DNA from: Struthio camelus
Taxonomy: Eukaryota > Chordata > Aves > Struthioniformes > Struthionidae
NCBI RefSeq assembly: GCF_040807025.1
Contig: NC_090952.1
Coordinates: forward strand, 27,029,068 to 27,093,067
DNA length: 64,000 nucleotides
Reading direction: 5' to 3'
Shown: positions 36,610 through 49,500 of the stretch, in pieces
Layout of the letters: each line of letters opens with the position of its first letter
How positions within the stretch are numbered: the stretch's first letter is position 1
Translations under genes and position numbers: made by a program
Notes under the pieces: generated by a model
Seen by the model: the letters and a program-made list of their open reading frames with translations, nothing else
Database searches by the model: none
Told to the model about the DNA's origin: nothing

Positions 36610-39600
36610 TTCTGAGTAGACAGGAACAACGTTAGTAGTTTCCACATTTACAAAGTGGAAAAAGCTTAGATCAGATTTCATGGTATTTTTAACAGAGAAA
36701 TGGCTTAGCAAAGCAGCAAGGCTCTTCAGTGGTATTCATGCGCTACAAAAGAATCATTTCATGCACTTTATATGAAAAGAGCTATTCTGGAGCTTGCTAT
36801 TGTTATTATTTACTATGTCGTGCAATACTGTAGCAATCAAAAAGAATGACAAATACAGAGCAAAAGAGATTTCTTCAGAGAACACACCATTCTGACAAAC
36901 ACCTTGTAGAGGGTAAAGATTTGTTTTGATCAACGCTGAGAAAATATCTTTTAAATACACAGTAAAGCACAGACAGTCCTGGTAACAAAACCATCTCTTA
37001 ATTCCCAGAGCAAGAGAGCAGTCATGTAGGCCTCCTGGTGGTACCCTGTCCCTGCAGCCTATCTCTAGAGTTGCTGTCTTCACCCTGACATTGAAGCTGG
37101 TGTGCCAGCCAGAGTGGTGGCTAGTGCCAGCTGCAGGATCTTTTGTGAGATACAGAAACTGCCAACTCAACCTTAGAGCTGGGGGAAGTTTCATGTTCTC
37201 TCCTGAGCTCTAAAATATACAGCATGGAGCAGTAAAGGTCACATTTGCTGTGTCTTACTGCTCTGCTGGGTGACTTGGAAGAGGAGATGAGGGTCTTCTA
37301 GGCCTACTGTCTCCCACTGGCTTTTCCTTGCAGGAAACGGTAAGGAAAGAAAAGAAAGGGTGTTCTCCTCTCTGCATGCGATTAATATGTTGGCCCTGCA
37401 GCGATACAGCAATCCTTTTCTTTCTGAGCCATATAACTGTCTCCTCCTTAAACATGAGAGGGCCAGGAAACTCAGGAGACCTCTTGCACCAGAACTGCTG
37501 CTACACAACTCTTTGGGGACTTATCTCTTGCAGAGTCTGGATCTTTTAAAATTGGCACTAAAGTAAAAGGTAGCAAACATTAGCTCACACTAAGGGGAAG
37601 GAGATAGCTGGAGCTGTCTCCAGCTCACTGGGGCACTTTGAGTTGCAGGATGCAGCAGCTGTAGCACAAATCAGACTATGCCTTTCTCTCCCCCCATCCT
37701 CTCCAGTCTTTCCCCACACTACGAGATGTCTAAGCAGGGCTTCCTACTAGGAAAGGCCTCCAAAGCAAGGCCGTTTTGAAACAAATATATTGCACTGGGC
37801 ACAAATCAGAGTTTTGTTAGGCTTGTAGGCTACTTTCAGAGCTCTTACAGGCTTGCAATCAGGAAGCAGCCGGCCTGTTGCAGTTAAGCTGACAGAACTA
37901 TATAATGGTTTTATTGCTTCACCCAACAAGAAACCCAAAGATCAAAACTTAAAGAGTATGCTTCATCAGTTGTGATGCAGTGAGAGATGAAATAAGGTTT
38001 TCCTGTTTTTATTTTATGAACTTTTCTACAAAAAAGGCCCAGCAGCAAATAGTCCTCTTGGCATAAAGCTGGTGGAGCACCCTCAGGTTGGCCACTTCCT
38101 ACAGAAGTAGGTATCAAGTGAGAGGGGGATCTGGCGGACCTCCATCTCATTTCCCTTAGTTAGTGCTGGCACTGCAGTGGCACTGAATGCAGAAAACCCA
38201 ATATGCGGGCTTGCCAAAGAATGCTAGGGGCACCTGAGCTGAGTAACTGCCCTTTATAAAACTGGGAAGCAGTCCTAGCCAGTTTAGCATTTATCCTTTT
38301 TATTGAGGGGGAAAAAAAATCCAAATGATCTATCATCTTGCTGGAATAATTACTATATGATTTCAGAGACTGATCACACAGCAGTTGCTTTATGGGGAGC
38401 TGGCAAGTTGTTTTAAGGTGTTCTTATTTGATTCTGCCATAAAGATTCACGCTTTCCATAGATGCCCACCAGTGGCTGTCTGCACATTAACACAAATCTG
38501 TGGTTTCCTTTTTTAAGCTTAAAGATCCTACTGAGAGGCTACAAACAGAATTCCGGGAGCAGTAGAAAAATGCTTAACTGACTGTTTGCTGTCTAATTGG
38601 AAAGGCTCATCATAATGATGAAGCTACAATGCCATCTGTGTGAAATCATTTCTTTTAGGAGGTGCTGGCATGAGCCGGTTTGAACAGAGCTCTTGTGTTA
38701 TGCGGAGGCTGTGCTCAGCATCGCTGATCCGTTACAGCTGCAACACTGTCATGGGCCCTGAGCAGTTCCCGAGGAACATAACCCTGCGTTCGGCGGTTGT
38801 ACCAGGTATTGCTTTTCACCTGTAGAGCAAGCAAACAGAAAAGTTGCTTAAGAGAATCTAAAAGAGTCCATCTAAATGGTGCTATGTTTATCACAAACCT
38901 GCAAACCGGAGGCTTGGGATTTCTCAATTATGTATGGTTAGAAATCTCCAGCACGTGTTTTAAAATACTCTGCTTTTGATTATGCAAGAAGGAACCACTA
39001 CTATGAACATTGCTTGTGTTAACATTGTCAAAGGACACTTTGGGTTTTTATACAGGTATTTTCTACTATTTTCGAGTTGAAAACAGAAAGGCTGATGAAA
39101 GCATCAAAAGCTTAGGCAAGTTGGATTGTGTGAGTTTGTTCTTCCATTGCAGTGACATCAAGGCGGCCTCTAGGATTCGAGAGGCACTGAGCAGGGTTCT
39201 CATTAGAGGTCTCTCCCCTTGATTGCAAACCAGATTTGAAATGGTGAATCCTGGGACCGTCCAGGACAACTAAACTATGAATGGAGCTCTCCCTCACGTG
39301 CACGAGCGATCAGATCCCCTGAGCACATGATGGACAGGCAGCAGCTACGGTCTGGCAGTCTGTCCCTTGGCCAAGCAGAGATATTCTGTAACACACCCGT
39401 GGGATGCCTCTGCAGATGCGAATTGCTGCCTTTCCTGACGCTGCTAGGTACCCCAGGAAGAGGTTAGGGGGCCATGCAAGTGAGGAAAGACTACGTTCTG
39501 CAAGCTTTCCACACGAGACAAGATGTGCATGAGAAATCCCACACTATGCAGGGCATCTAGCAATCTCAACAGCGGCTTTGATGGCACTGAAGAGTGAAGA

Positions 39601-40502
39601 TGGCACTGATGGAGATTTCTGAGGTTTTTCAGTCATTAGGAGCGGAGGAATTCACTATCTCTCAACAGCCAGGCCTGAAGTATCTTTGGGTCTTTTCCTA
39701 ATCTACTCTGTGCTCTGTCAATCTTACTTCTGCTGCAAAAACCGTTGCTTTTCGTAACAATTTCAGCTATTTAAAAATTTTTTTTAGCAATATAGAAAAT
39801 TCTTTTTTTCCTTAAGCAAGTAATTACAGATTAAAAATTATTGAAACTTTACAAAAACATTGACTAATTCTAGCAGCTTAACTTTACAGTGTCATTCACC
39901 TTACAGGGGAGACAGCAAGCAGGAAAAACGTAACTGCAGCTGGGCAACAAGGGGAAAAGCACTGCAAGTATTGCATGTGGTTATTTCTCAGAACTCTTGT
40001 TAGCTGACAAAAAAGAAAATGCAAAAATGTAAAAGAAGGATGTAAAAATACCTTTTTTGTTTTGAAAAAATACTACTCCAGATTATCCATAACTCATTAA
40101 ACATTTCACAAGCCCATAGCTATTAGACCTTAGTTTTAGTTTTATTGTGTTTGTAGCTGCTGGTCATGGCTTGGTAAAACTCACCCTAATTTTGTCTGTA
40201 ACATTTTGCAGGTAAGATGATTATTCCATGAGGTGCTGTGAGGAGGTTATATCTCAGACCTTCCCTGTTCCACTCAGGAGCAACATCAGATAACTGCTTT
40301 TTGGAGAAGCGAATGAGCCTTTCTCTCCTCCACTGACCAATTATTAGCCACTGCGAGATAGACAGGATCAACTTCTGCCTCCTACTGTCTTCACAGGCCT
40401 TGTGAGGTCCTTGTGTTGTTTTAAGGCAGAGGTTTGATGTAACCACAGCTACACAACCGGTTAAGTTTGAAGGCCATTCCTGTGTCCACATGCCACCTTT
40501 AT

Positions 40503-40676
40503 CACAGAATCACAGAATGGCCGAGGCTGGAAGGGACCCCTGGAGATCACCCAGTCCAACCCCTCTGCTCAAGCAGGGTCACGTTGCACAGGATGACGTC
40601 CAGGTGGGCTTTGAATATCTTCAGAGAAGGAGACAAAGAAATTTTTTCCTAATATTCAGATAGAATTCCTCTTAAT
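40503..40676 (-). mobile_element. CR1 LINE 3' end, internally deleted
   Basis: The plus strand begins with the reverse complement of the CR1 3' terminus (repeated cacagaat, then ggaagggacccctggagatc). It runs through ctttgaatatcttcagagaaggagac and jumps directly to the aaagaaattttttcctaatattcagat segment. The intervening part of a standard CR1 is missing, so the copy carries an internal deletion. The 3' end is intact and the 5' end truncated. Confidence 0.93.
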
Positions 40677-43600
40677 ATATTACTGAAAGGGGTATTAAGG
40701 TTTTTAAAAGAGAGTAAGTTTGTATTTTTTATTTCTTGTACCTGGCTATATCCTCTAGTCTTTTTCAAGATGAAAAATTATTTCCCTGCCACATTAATTG
40801 AATTTCATTTTCTTCTTAAATCTCTCCCAAGCTTCCCCTTTGTTCATTAGTCTAGAGAGTATTTTCAAAGTTTGACTATTAATCTGCTTTCATTGTGAAA
40901 AGAAATGAAGCATTTTGGGAAGAAAATAAACTTTCAGATCTTCTTCGGCTATGGGACTCTATTTTCTTTAGTCTGTTTTTGATTTGGCTGAAACTTCACG
41001 TTCTTCCATTAAATTTGCTGTCAACTTCCCATTACAGAACATCACCATTATGGGTCACTAGATGGTTGTATCAGTCTTACTGGGCGAGATAAGCTGGGAA
41101 GGAAGATCACTAAATTGATGGTAATAGAGTAAGGGTAATTTATTCAAAAAAGCACTCAAGTGATTCAGGGTCCTTCAGTTTTCACTGTACCGTTGACTTT
41201 CAAAAGATCTTTCTTAGATTTACATCAATTTTGCTCAAAATTATACCATTTGAGAGCATGAAAAATCTTGACTGTTACTGTCATGCTGAGAACACATACA
41301 TGCACAAACTGCATGTAGGCACACCTTATTTTATCATACCACCTCTCTGAACCACATGTACCTTTACCTGGTATGAGCTGTGACTCCATCAGGCGGCTTT
41401 CAGAAACTGCTAAAGGCTCTTATGGGACTGAGCAGTCTTTTCACATGTTAGCAGGGTTTTGTTCCCTTATAAGCCCATTTTTATTGCATTTAGTATGTGA
41501 TTTGTGACTTAAAGACTGACCTGTTTTCATTTTCAAATCAAGTGTATCGCTTTGGTGGACTTCAGAGTTACAGAATCAGATAATTAATGCTAGTATTGGA
41601 GAGTTAAATGGCTTTATTGAACTGATTCTTTCATACCCTCTGGCTGTCTGCTTTCCAGATCCTGGAAGGTTAGGTGTGAGAGCCCAAACAGTATATACAA
41701 ATAAAGAGGTCTTACATTCCTATTTTCCTTCATTATTCTCTGAAGAGACAGCAGAAATCCCTGTGCTACTTCATATAAACAATGTCCATGCTGGAAGAAA
41801 TTATCCTTCTATGAAACTGAAAGAGAAGATGACATTCAAAAAGAGAACCAGAGGGAAAGGAGAAAGAGAGAGGCTAGCAAAGACCTATGCCAGGAAGGGA
41901 CACCAAGTGCTTCTGGAGCAGTAACAAGAAGAGCTGCTTTAGCGTCTACCGTTAAGGATGTTCCTCATGCTCTGAGACCATTTGAACTTTCACCTGTACA
42001 ACTTATTGCAGTGATAGGAAATTATTGTATGTTAACAGTCTAAGCACTCTGTTGCTGCCTCCTCTTGCGCAGTATTAAAGATAATGTATGCAAATGTATA
42101 CGTAAAAGCACAAGCTGGGCAGTGAGAAGTAGGTAAGCTCTGTTTCTCAGTGTCTGTCCTTGACTATACGCTACGTCACTCCAACATGCAGAGCTTGTGG
42201 AGTGGGTGGGTTTTCTCAGGAAAGGTCAGAGAGATTGCAGCGCTAGTTCTCAGGCTCCTACAAAGGGCCTCTTGTGCTCAGTATATCCTTAGGGCAAAAG
42301 GGCACCAGAGCCATGTTCAGTCAGGGTTTACAGCCAGTGATTTTTGCAGGCCTGAAAGACTGAATTCTTACATGCATGAAATCTTGATGTCATTACAGTC
42401 TCCTGATTGTAACCATAAGGAATACAGTGCACCCTTCCTTATGCTGCTTCCTCTCCAAGTTACAGAGTCTCTCTTCCTCCCATTTCTCCCACGCATGCAA
42501 AAGGGAAGTCAGTTGGATCTTGGCACTTTTCTTCTTCAAGTTGCTTTTGGGGCTCTTTGAGCTACCCTCAACAAGAGAGTCTACAAAGTGTTAAGAGCAT
42601 GAAGTACGACTAAGAGAAGGAGTCAGCTGGGCATTTTTTTGAAGAAAACCATAAAAATAACAGAAAATGTGCTTTTTCTAAAACATGAATTGTTGGGATC
42701 TCCTTCCCATAAAGAATTTCCCAATTTCTGGTACTCATTCCAAACGATAACAATTTTTGGTGAATATTCTGTGGAGCAGAATGCTCCACAGTATGGTCCT
42801 GACCGTTTTCAGTGGTATCTTCTAAGCCAAAATACTACAGAAGTATCTCTTGGAAGGAAGAACCAAAAATAAGGCTTCAGTACTGAATGAAGCAATATTC
42901 ACATTAAAACACCATCACTAGCAACCTCGCTGTCTCCTACTGTTGTCTTATGCTAATGGAGATACTCCTGAATCCATGGAAATGCTTATCTTGTGATTTA
43001 TGGTCATAGAGTCTGTGGTGCAAACATTTGCCGAGGATAACAAGTCTTTTTAGATCAACTGGCCCCATGCGGTCAGAATACCTGTGTTTACTTGATTACA
43101 TGAAGTGGAGAGACCTATATTTTGCCATCCTCTCTCCATATTGAACAAGGACTACCTGCACTTTGCTGTTAACTCTTTGAACCAAACCCACTGCAAATTT
43201 CCATTTGCAATGGAAATCTGGTGTACCACCAATGTTTCTTGCCATTAGTAATTCTCACAACAGAAACTGTTTCAGAAACCATCTGCTGTAATCAGTATTG
43301 CTGCAACGAGAAGAGCAAAGTAGAAAGCGGGCAAAGATTGAACGCTCCTGTGCCAGCGTTCCTCCGTTAGAAGAGACTAAAGAGGCCAAACTGCCTGGCT
43401 CACTCAAACCACTGACTTAATTCAGCTTTCTGTAGCCAACTGTTTTTGCCTCAGAGATGTATAAATGTACTGGTTAGCAAATATCCCATTTTCCCTAACA
43501 TCTTTAGCGTTTTAATTTCTTCCTGCTATGTGTAGACTTTAAATACAATGTGAATCAAATTCTTACATTGCTTTCACCAGGCATCTGGTAAGAAAAGATT

Positions 43601-45984
43601 TACTTCATCTACTGTTCAGGTTTGAATCTAACCCCTGAATTTTTTTTTAATATTTCTTTTCTTTTGCTCATCATGCATGACTGATATTATGACTGACTAA
43701 GTGATCAATTATCGTGATTAAAACTGATCGTCTTTACAACATACTCCTGGCTTCACATTTCACAAACTAATGCACGTGAGCTCATTTGGCTCAGTCTTGC
43801 AACTATTACACATTGTGGGAATGCCATTGAATATAGTGGAATTATTGCTTACGTCAAGACTACAGTATTGGACTATCTGCAGAACAAAATGCATGCTGTG
43901 TTTGTATACTTTATGCCCAATGGTGAAGTCATATTTGGTTTTGAATACATTTTAGAAATGTGCCATTTTACAGCAAGAGGCAATGTTTAGGGCTTTTATA
44001 CCATATGGGACCTTAGGTATCATGAAAGTAGAATATACCTTTGTTTCCTCTTACAAAATACAAAAAAATAACACCTACTTTTACAGTCGTTTGAAAAGCT
44101 TCACATAAATGCTATCTGTAACACTTTGTTATGCATTGATGAGCTCATCATAAACAAGCAGTGTGTAATGCTAAAGCACACACAGGAAAGGGGAAAAAAA
44201 CAGAAAAAGGGGATGATGAAGAAAGAGTAAAAAATACAAGCAACAGAAAGTCTGAGTTAAAACACCACGGACAGAGAGGCAGAATTTTATTTATTTAATG
44301 AGTGTTTTAAACCTCCCTGCCTCATTCATGTCCTAAAAGCCACCACCACCTGTAAGTGTATGCATTAAAATAGCAAATCCATACACCTCCATCATGTTTG
44401 GAAATTGAATTCTACTGCAGTTTTTCAGCACTCTTATTTAATAATTCTGATTTTTTTTCTTATTTTCAGTACACTTTTTTTATTCTGGCTCACCCTCTTA
44501 CCCAGCTTAGTTTGTCAGTTTTATTTCTGCAAAGTGCTATGGAGGGGGGCAACATATAATTCAGAAATCAATAAAATGTAAAGAAAAAATGGTTCTTGCA
44601 TCAGAGATTAGATGGAGATTGTATAGGAGGGAAGGTGAGGGGGTAGTAGGGGACAGACTTTAACTAAATAGCTTCTTTTGGAAGAGTTCGGAGAATTGAG
44701 AGGAGGTAACTCAACAAAGTACAATGTGGCTGAGGTTCTAAAATGGACGTATCAAGAACTAAAATACAAAAAGCAGGAGAAAAGCATTCAGAAACCATGG
44801 CTGTGCAGTGTGATTTCAGCCTATAGAGAAGAAAGTGGTACTGGAAATCTATGTTATGATTTGTTTGAAGTAAGGTACTACTATGTTAAAAACCCAACCC
44901 CACTGGCTGGAAAGAGACAAGAAGTGCATCTTTCAAAAACAAAGGATACAGCAATCTCCTCGCTTTAGAGGACGAAAGCAGGAAGTCTGTACTAATGGTT
45001 CAGAGATTAGTCAACAGCACTATTCACTCCAAAGAGGTGCCAAATAACAGTGACTCAAATGTCAATATTATCAATATTCCTTTTCTTAAATAAGATAGGA
45101 GAGAGGGTCTTAGCGCTGAGTTACCATCAGTGATGTCTCGTTCTGCCCCCAAAACAGAGCTCCTGGCCAGCTGAAGAGCTACTAAAATGGAGCTGTACTG
45201 AAAAAAGCCTAATGGCAATATAGCTGCACCCTATATGGTATTTTGTTGTGGTGGGTTATACAGGATGCATTTATGTTGTGTTGCAACTTGCCAAAGTAGG
45301 ACCGTTTTCCTCTCAGACCTGAACGATACTCGTGACAGAATTACAGTTTTCCAGACAGCAGGAGTGAGAAGTCTTGCCAGGAGGGCCCCTCTCTCTGCGT
45401 GCGTGGCCATCCCAGAGTCTTGCCCTAATTGTGTTCCCAGCATCTGAGATACCATCAAGAGACAGGAAGGAGGCAAGACTACGAGTCTTCCTGCAGCAAT
45501 GTGCAGTGCAAGCTGGCTGTGCCAAGGGAGTAAATTGAATCAAAGGGATAATACAACTAACAGAGTTTGTAGTCAGTGATCTTTCAAGGAGGACTGAGCA
45601 TTTAAGATGTGCTTCTTGCTTCTTCCGGTCCCTTTTCAACTCTTTCATCTGCAAAAGCAGCGCCACACTTCTCTCCTTCTAAGGCAAAAGAACTCTTACT
45701 GTTTTCTAAGCACCAGGCTTTTATTTGGATCTCTAATTAATAAAAAAACTTGAAAACTTTAAATGGTTAGGAATTTCAAGGGCAGCTTCCAGACTCCGTA
45801 GCTTTTGTGTAAACACTCCAACTGCAATGATAGCTATGGAATTACCCTTGATTTACAGAAGTGCAAGGAGAAACAGAAGTTGTTCCACTTTTGCCCAAGG
45901 GAAAAGGTACCCATCAGAGTAGCCTAAAACTGGATGGGGTCCCCTCGAAGCTAGCCAAGGAGGAAGGGAGATGAGGTAGCAGTA
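40677..45984. other. Intergenic region, no gene seen
   Basis: Unique AT-rich DNA. An inverted repeat (CTGTGGAGCA / GAA / TGCTCCACAG) sits at 42769-42791. Open frames at 42150-42560 and 44678-44968 have no recognisable domain and no flanking splice or promoter context that would support them. Confidence 0.6.
42769..42791. repeat. Small perfect inverted repeat
   Basis: Ten-bp arms CTGTGGAGCA and TGCTCCACAG flank the 3-nt loop GAA. No other signal was found around it. Confidence 0.6.
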
Positions 45985-46503
45985 GGAGCACCTAGTAGCC
46001 CTCCGCTGGACTCACTCCAGGAGCTCCACGTCTCTCTTGTATTAGGGAGCCCAGAACTGGACACAGTACTCCAGATGTGGCCTCACCAGGGCTGAGTAGA
46101 GGGGCAGGATCACCTCCCTCGACCTGCTAGCAACACTCTTGCTAATGCAGCCCAGGATACCCTTGGCCTTCTTGGCCACAAGGGCACATTGCTGGCTCGT
46201 GGTCCACCTGGTGTCCACCAGGACTCCCAGGTCCTTCTCCACAGAGCTCCTTTCCAGCAGGTCAGTCCCCAGCCTGTACTGGTGCGTGGAGTTATTCCTC
46301 CCTAGGTGCAGGGCCCTGCACTTGCCTTGGTTGACCTTCATGAGGTTCCTCTCTGCTCATCTCTTCAGCCTTTCAAGGTCCCACCGAATGGCAGCACAGC
46401 CCTCTGAGGCAGCAGCCACTCCTCCCAGTTTTGTATCATTGGCAAGCTTGCTGAGGAGGCACTCTGTCCCTTCATCCAGGTCACTGATGAATAAGTTGTG
46501 CCC
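45985..46503 (-). mobile_element. CR1 LINE fragment, end of reverse-transcriptase frame
   Basis: On the minus strand an uninterrupted 99-codon frame (46341-46042) starts [15 protein letters not shown]. It contains [23 protein letters not shown] and [18 protein letters not shown], the highly characteristic C-terminal part of CR1 ORF2. CR1-like sequence continues on both sides but with stops. The 3' terminus and everything upstream are missing, so this is an internal fragment. It looks less diverged than the relic at 28 kb. Confidence 0.95.
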
Positions 46504-49500
46504 GTGTTATCTTAATCCTGGCACTTTGACCTTTAAAGAGGAGAACTGACATGGCACAAACTCTCTCTCTTCCATAGGCACTTGTATAACCTCCTGCAGG
46601 AAGATCCAGGTGGAACTAAGATTAGAATTACCCACTCTCTTCACGAAGATACTGGATTGTGCATTTGTCTGCAGATTCCCCAAGTTGTAAAACTAGCATT
46701 TTGAGAAATCTCAATTGATATGATTTAGCCTGACAGATTTATTCCTCTCTCCATGAAATAGTAAATTTCAAATGAAAGCATGCAGAGAATATGCAATTTT
46801 ATATATTTTAATGTACTTCCAGTATGTTATTATAATGAAAATGATTACATATATATAAAACTTGTAAGTTGCTTTGCATTCTTTACTCACATCTTTGGGA
46901 GCGCCTCCATCTGCAGCCACAGCAGACAAGAAATTTAATTCAGGTTGCTGCAAATAAGTGTTGGGTAATGTGTATTTTCAAAATTTGTGCATGTTCTATT
47001 CAGTCAGGAAAATTCCGTGGTGTGTGTCAGTGAAAAAAAAAAAACTTTCTTTCCCTAGTAATGCTGCTTTCCTCTTAATCACTGTAAGAGTGATAGGATT
47101 TGATCATAAACAGGCCAATAATCCTTAAAATCTTCTCTACAGTTTAATCTTCTTAAAAACAACAGGACTATGTAGGGAATAATCTATGCCATCTGTGGAT
47201 AAGCATAAAAGTAACAGGTGGATGAGAGGGTGGAGACCACCTGAATATTTACTTTTGCAGTTAAATGCTGTAGTCTAGCATAACTATATTTAAACAATTT
47301 GGTGCTTAGGGTGAAATCCATCACCCATTAGGTCAAAAGAAAACCAAATACTTTACATGCCATATATTGAAATTACCCTATCAAATAGTTGCAAAGCAAT
47401 AAAATCCCTTTTTTATGACACAACCACAGTGACACTGCCGTCATGGCAATGACTGAGATTCACTTACTTACAATCCTCCAGCCATTTAAAGGGATGTTTC
47501 AAAAAAACAGAATAAATTATAGTGTGAACCAACAAAAACACTGGACTAATTTCTCTAAACATTTACTAATATTAAATTAGAAAACAATAATGTAGCAGTT
47601 CTCATAAGTGTTCTGCCTTATTAAGTTTATCTTAAACGATTCAACTGACCAATGCTCTGAACTTTACGATGGTAAATTTCATTTTAAGATCCAGCTTTTA
47701 AAGAACATCTTCTCTACTAGTGATGTCATGGCACTAATGTTTTTTGGTCTACAAAGAATTCATAGCTTGATTTCATCTTTCTAAACTTGCTGTGGCTCTT
47801 TATTAGGGGAACTATCGATGGAGAGTTTGAAAATGCAGCTAGCAGCCAAGTCAGAGGCAAACAGACTGATATCTCGAGGGCTTCCACAACACTCTTCTTG
47901 CTGCTGCCTTTGTTTTTCCTTCTGACGGCCATGCAGGATGTTAGATGAAGGACATGAGAGATTTAAGTGTCCAATTTAGGTATCTCTGCTGATGTGAATA
48001 ACACAAGAGAAAAGGAAGGTAAGCGGTTCAATGGTCACAAGGGAAAAGAGACTGAAGATGGAATTCAACTCTGTTATCTTATGTCCTGAACAGTGCTGAA
48101 TAGGTTGTGTGCTAGGTGACTCCCTCCTGTGTCAGCTGCGTGAATCTGATTTATACTTTCTCAGGTTTGACTTAGGTAACATTATATGCTGCTATTTCTG
48201 AGTGGTTTTTGCTTCTTTGCTCTTTAACATTGTTTTGGATAATTAGCTCAGTTCTACTTCTCTTTGACAACACTGTAATGAACCATTCTTTTCAAAGCAG
48301 ATACTCACTCTATCTAATGTTGCTGCCACCTCCATATCATGTCCTAATTAATGAGTTCCAGTAATATTATGAAGAAAATGTGGCTATTCAATGATCCAGT
48401 GTCTGGTTCTGACCCTGGAAAACCTTAATCATTTAAGTAACTATTACTCATGAGAATCATTGCACAAGCTTCTAGGAGGTTGATTTCAGCAGGACTGTTC
48501 ATACAGGAGTAGTCTGTTCACAGTCAGTTCCCTATTAAATACATTAAATCACTGCTACATCTCTCTACAAATTTGGTTTTTAAACCAGAGACAATAATAC
48601 TTCCCTCATTATAGTAACTGAACTCTTGATATTGAGAATAGTGATATTGAGAATTACCTACCAACGTGAGTCAGATCTGGAAAATCATACACTGTAATTG
48701 TCTCTTCCCATCTCTTAGGAGCATGATCTTTCTCCTGAAAACATCCTTTACATGTCCCTTTCCTACTAAACCATAAAGCTGCAGTTGTTAGTCACTGCAT
48801 GTTTGTCACATGTAAGCATTTCAAAGCTTTTGTAGTTAGGATTCAGCCATCTTTATCATTGTGAATTCAGGCTCTTGTGTTGAGATACAAGCTAGAATAA
48901 TTACTAACTCGGGTGAAAAGTGTCTTCTGCCACACTCATTTGTTCATTTGTTTTTAAGTACTCCTACATCATTACCATATCTACAAGCTATTCATATGTG
49001 AATTTTGCTGGGGGTGGGGGTAAAAGAAGAAGCTCTCACAGTTTAGAGACATTAGGTTACTTGGCAGGGTTTTGCTTGAGATGCTTCAGCAGAACACATC
49101 ATTAAAAATGCAGCAAGCAAGCTTCCTTTCCTCCTGCTGCTGTTCCTGTGACCAACTTAATGGGTCATCTCTCCTAGGCTGCCAGTCCAGAAGCTCCCAC
49201 TGCCACAAAAGAGAGGCACTCCTTGACCCCCACCTCAGTCTTTGTTGCCCAGCCCCAGCTTTGGGAATTACATTCTTTGTTTATCAACAGTTGATATTGT
49301 ATGGCATTTTCAGAAGTATCAAAATGAATGAAATGCTTTATTCCTGCTGTCTTCCCATAGAAAGAGTTAAATAATACTCATAAGCATATCCGAGAAATCC
49401 TATTTACTGTATCAAGAATTTAAAAGACATATAGACTGATCCTAATAAATAAATATGGATGTGAATTATCATAAAGCAGGATTCATTCCATGTTCCAACA

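Larger units (their letters stand above)
29626..40502. other. Intergenic region, no gene seen
   Basis: No supported gene. The sequence is mixed in composition. Small features are a MIR-like scrap near 30605-30650, a tandem repeat at 31281-31352, a GC-richer patch at 31980-33130 and a CRE/AP-1 pair near 36.6 kb. Open frames up to 170 codons, for example 33689-34201 minus and 32692-33171 plus, overlap on opposite strands, show no domain and are treated as chance. Confidence 0.55.

Noticed and set aside
44678-44968. A 96-codon plus-strand frame with Lys/Glu-rich composition
   Set aside because: It looks superficially protein-like, but I recognise no family and no convincing exon signals flank it.
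46042-46341. An intact 99-codon frame considered as a possible host gene
   Set aside because: The sequence is the C-terminal part of a CR1 reverse transcriptase, so it is a mobile-element fragment.
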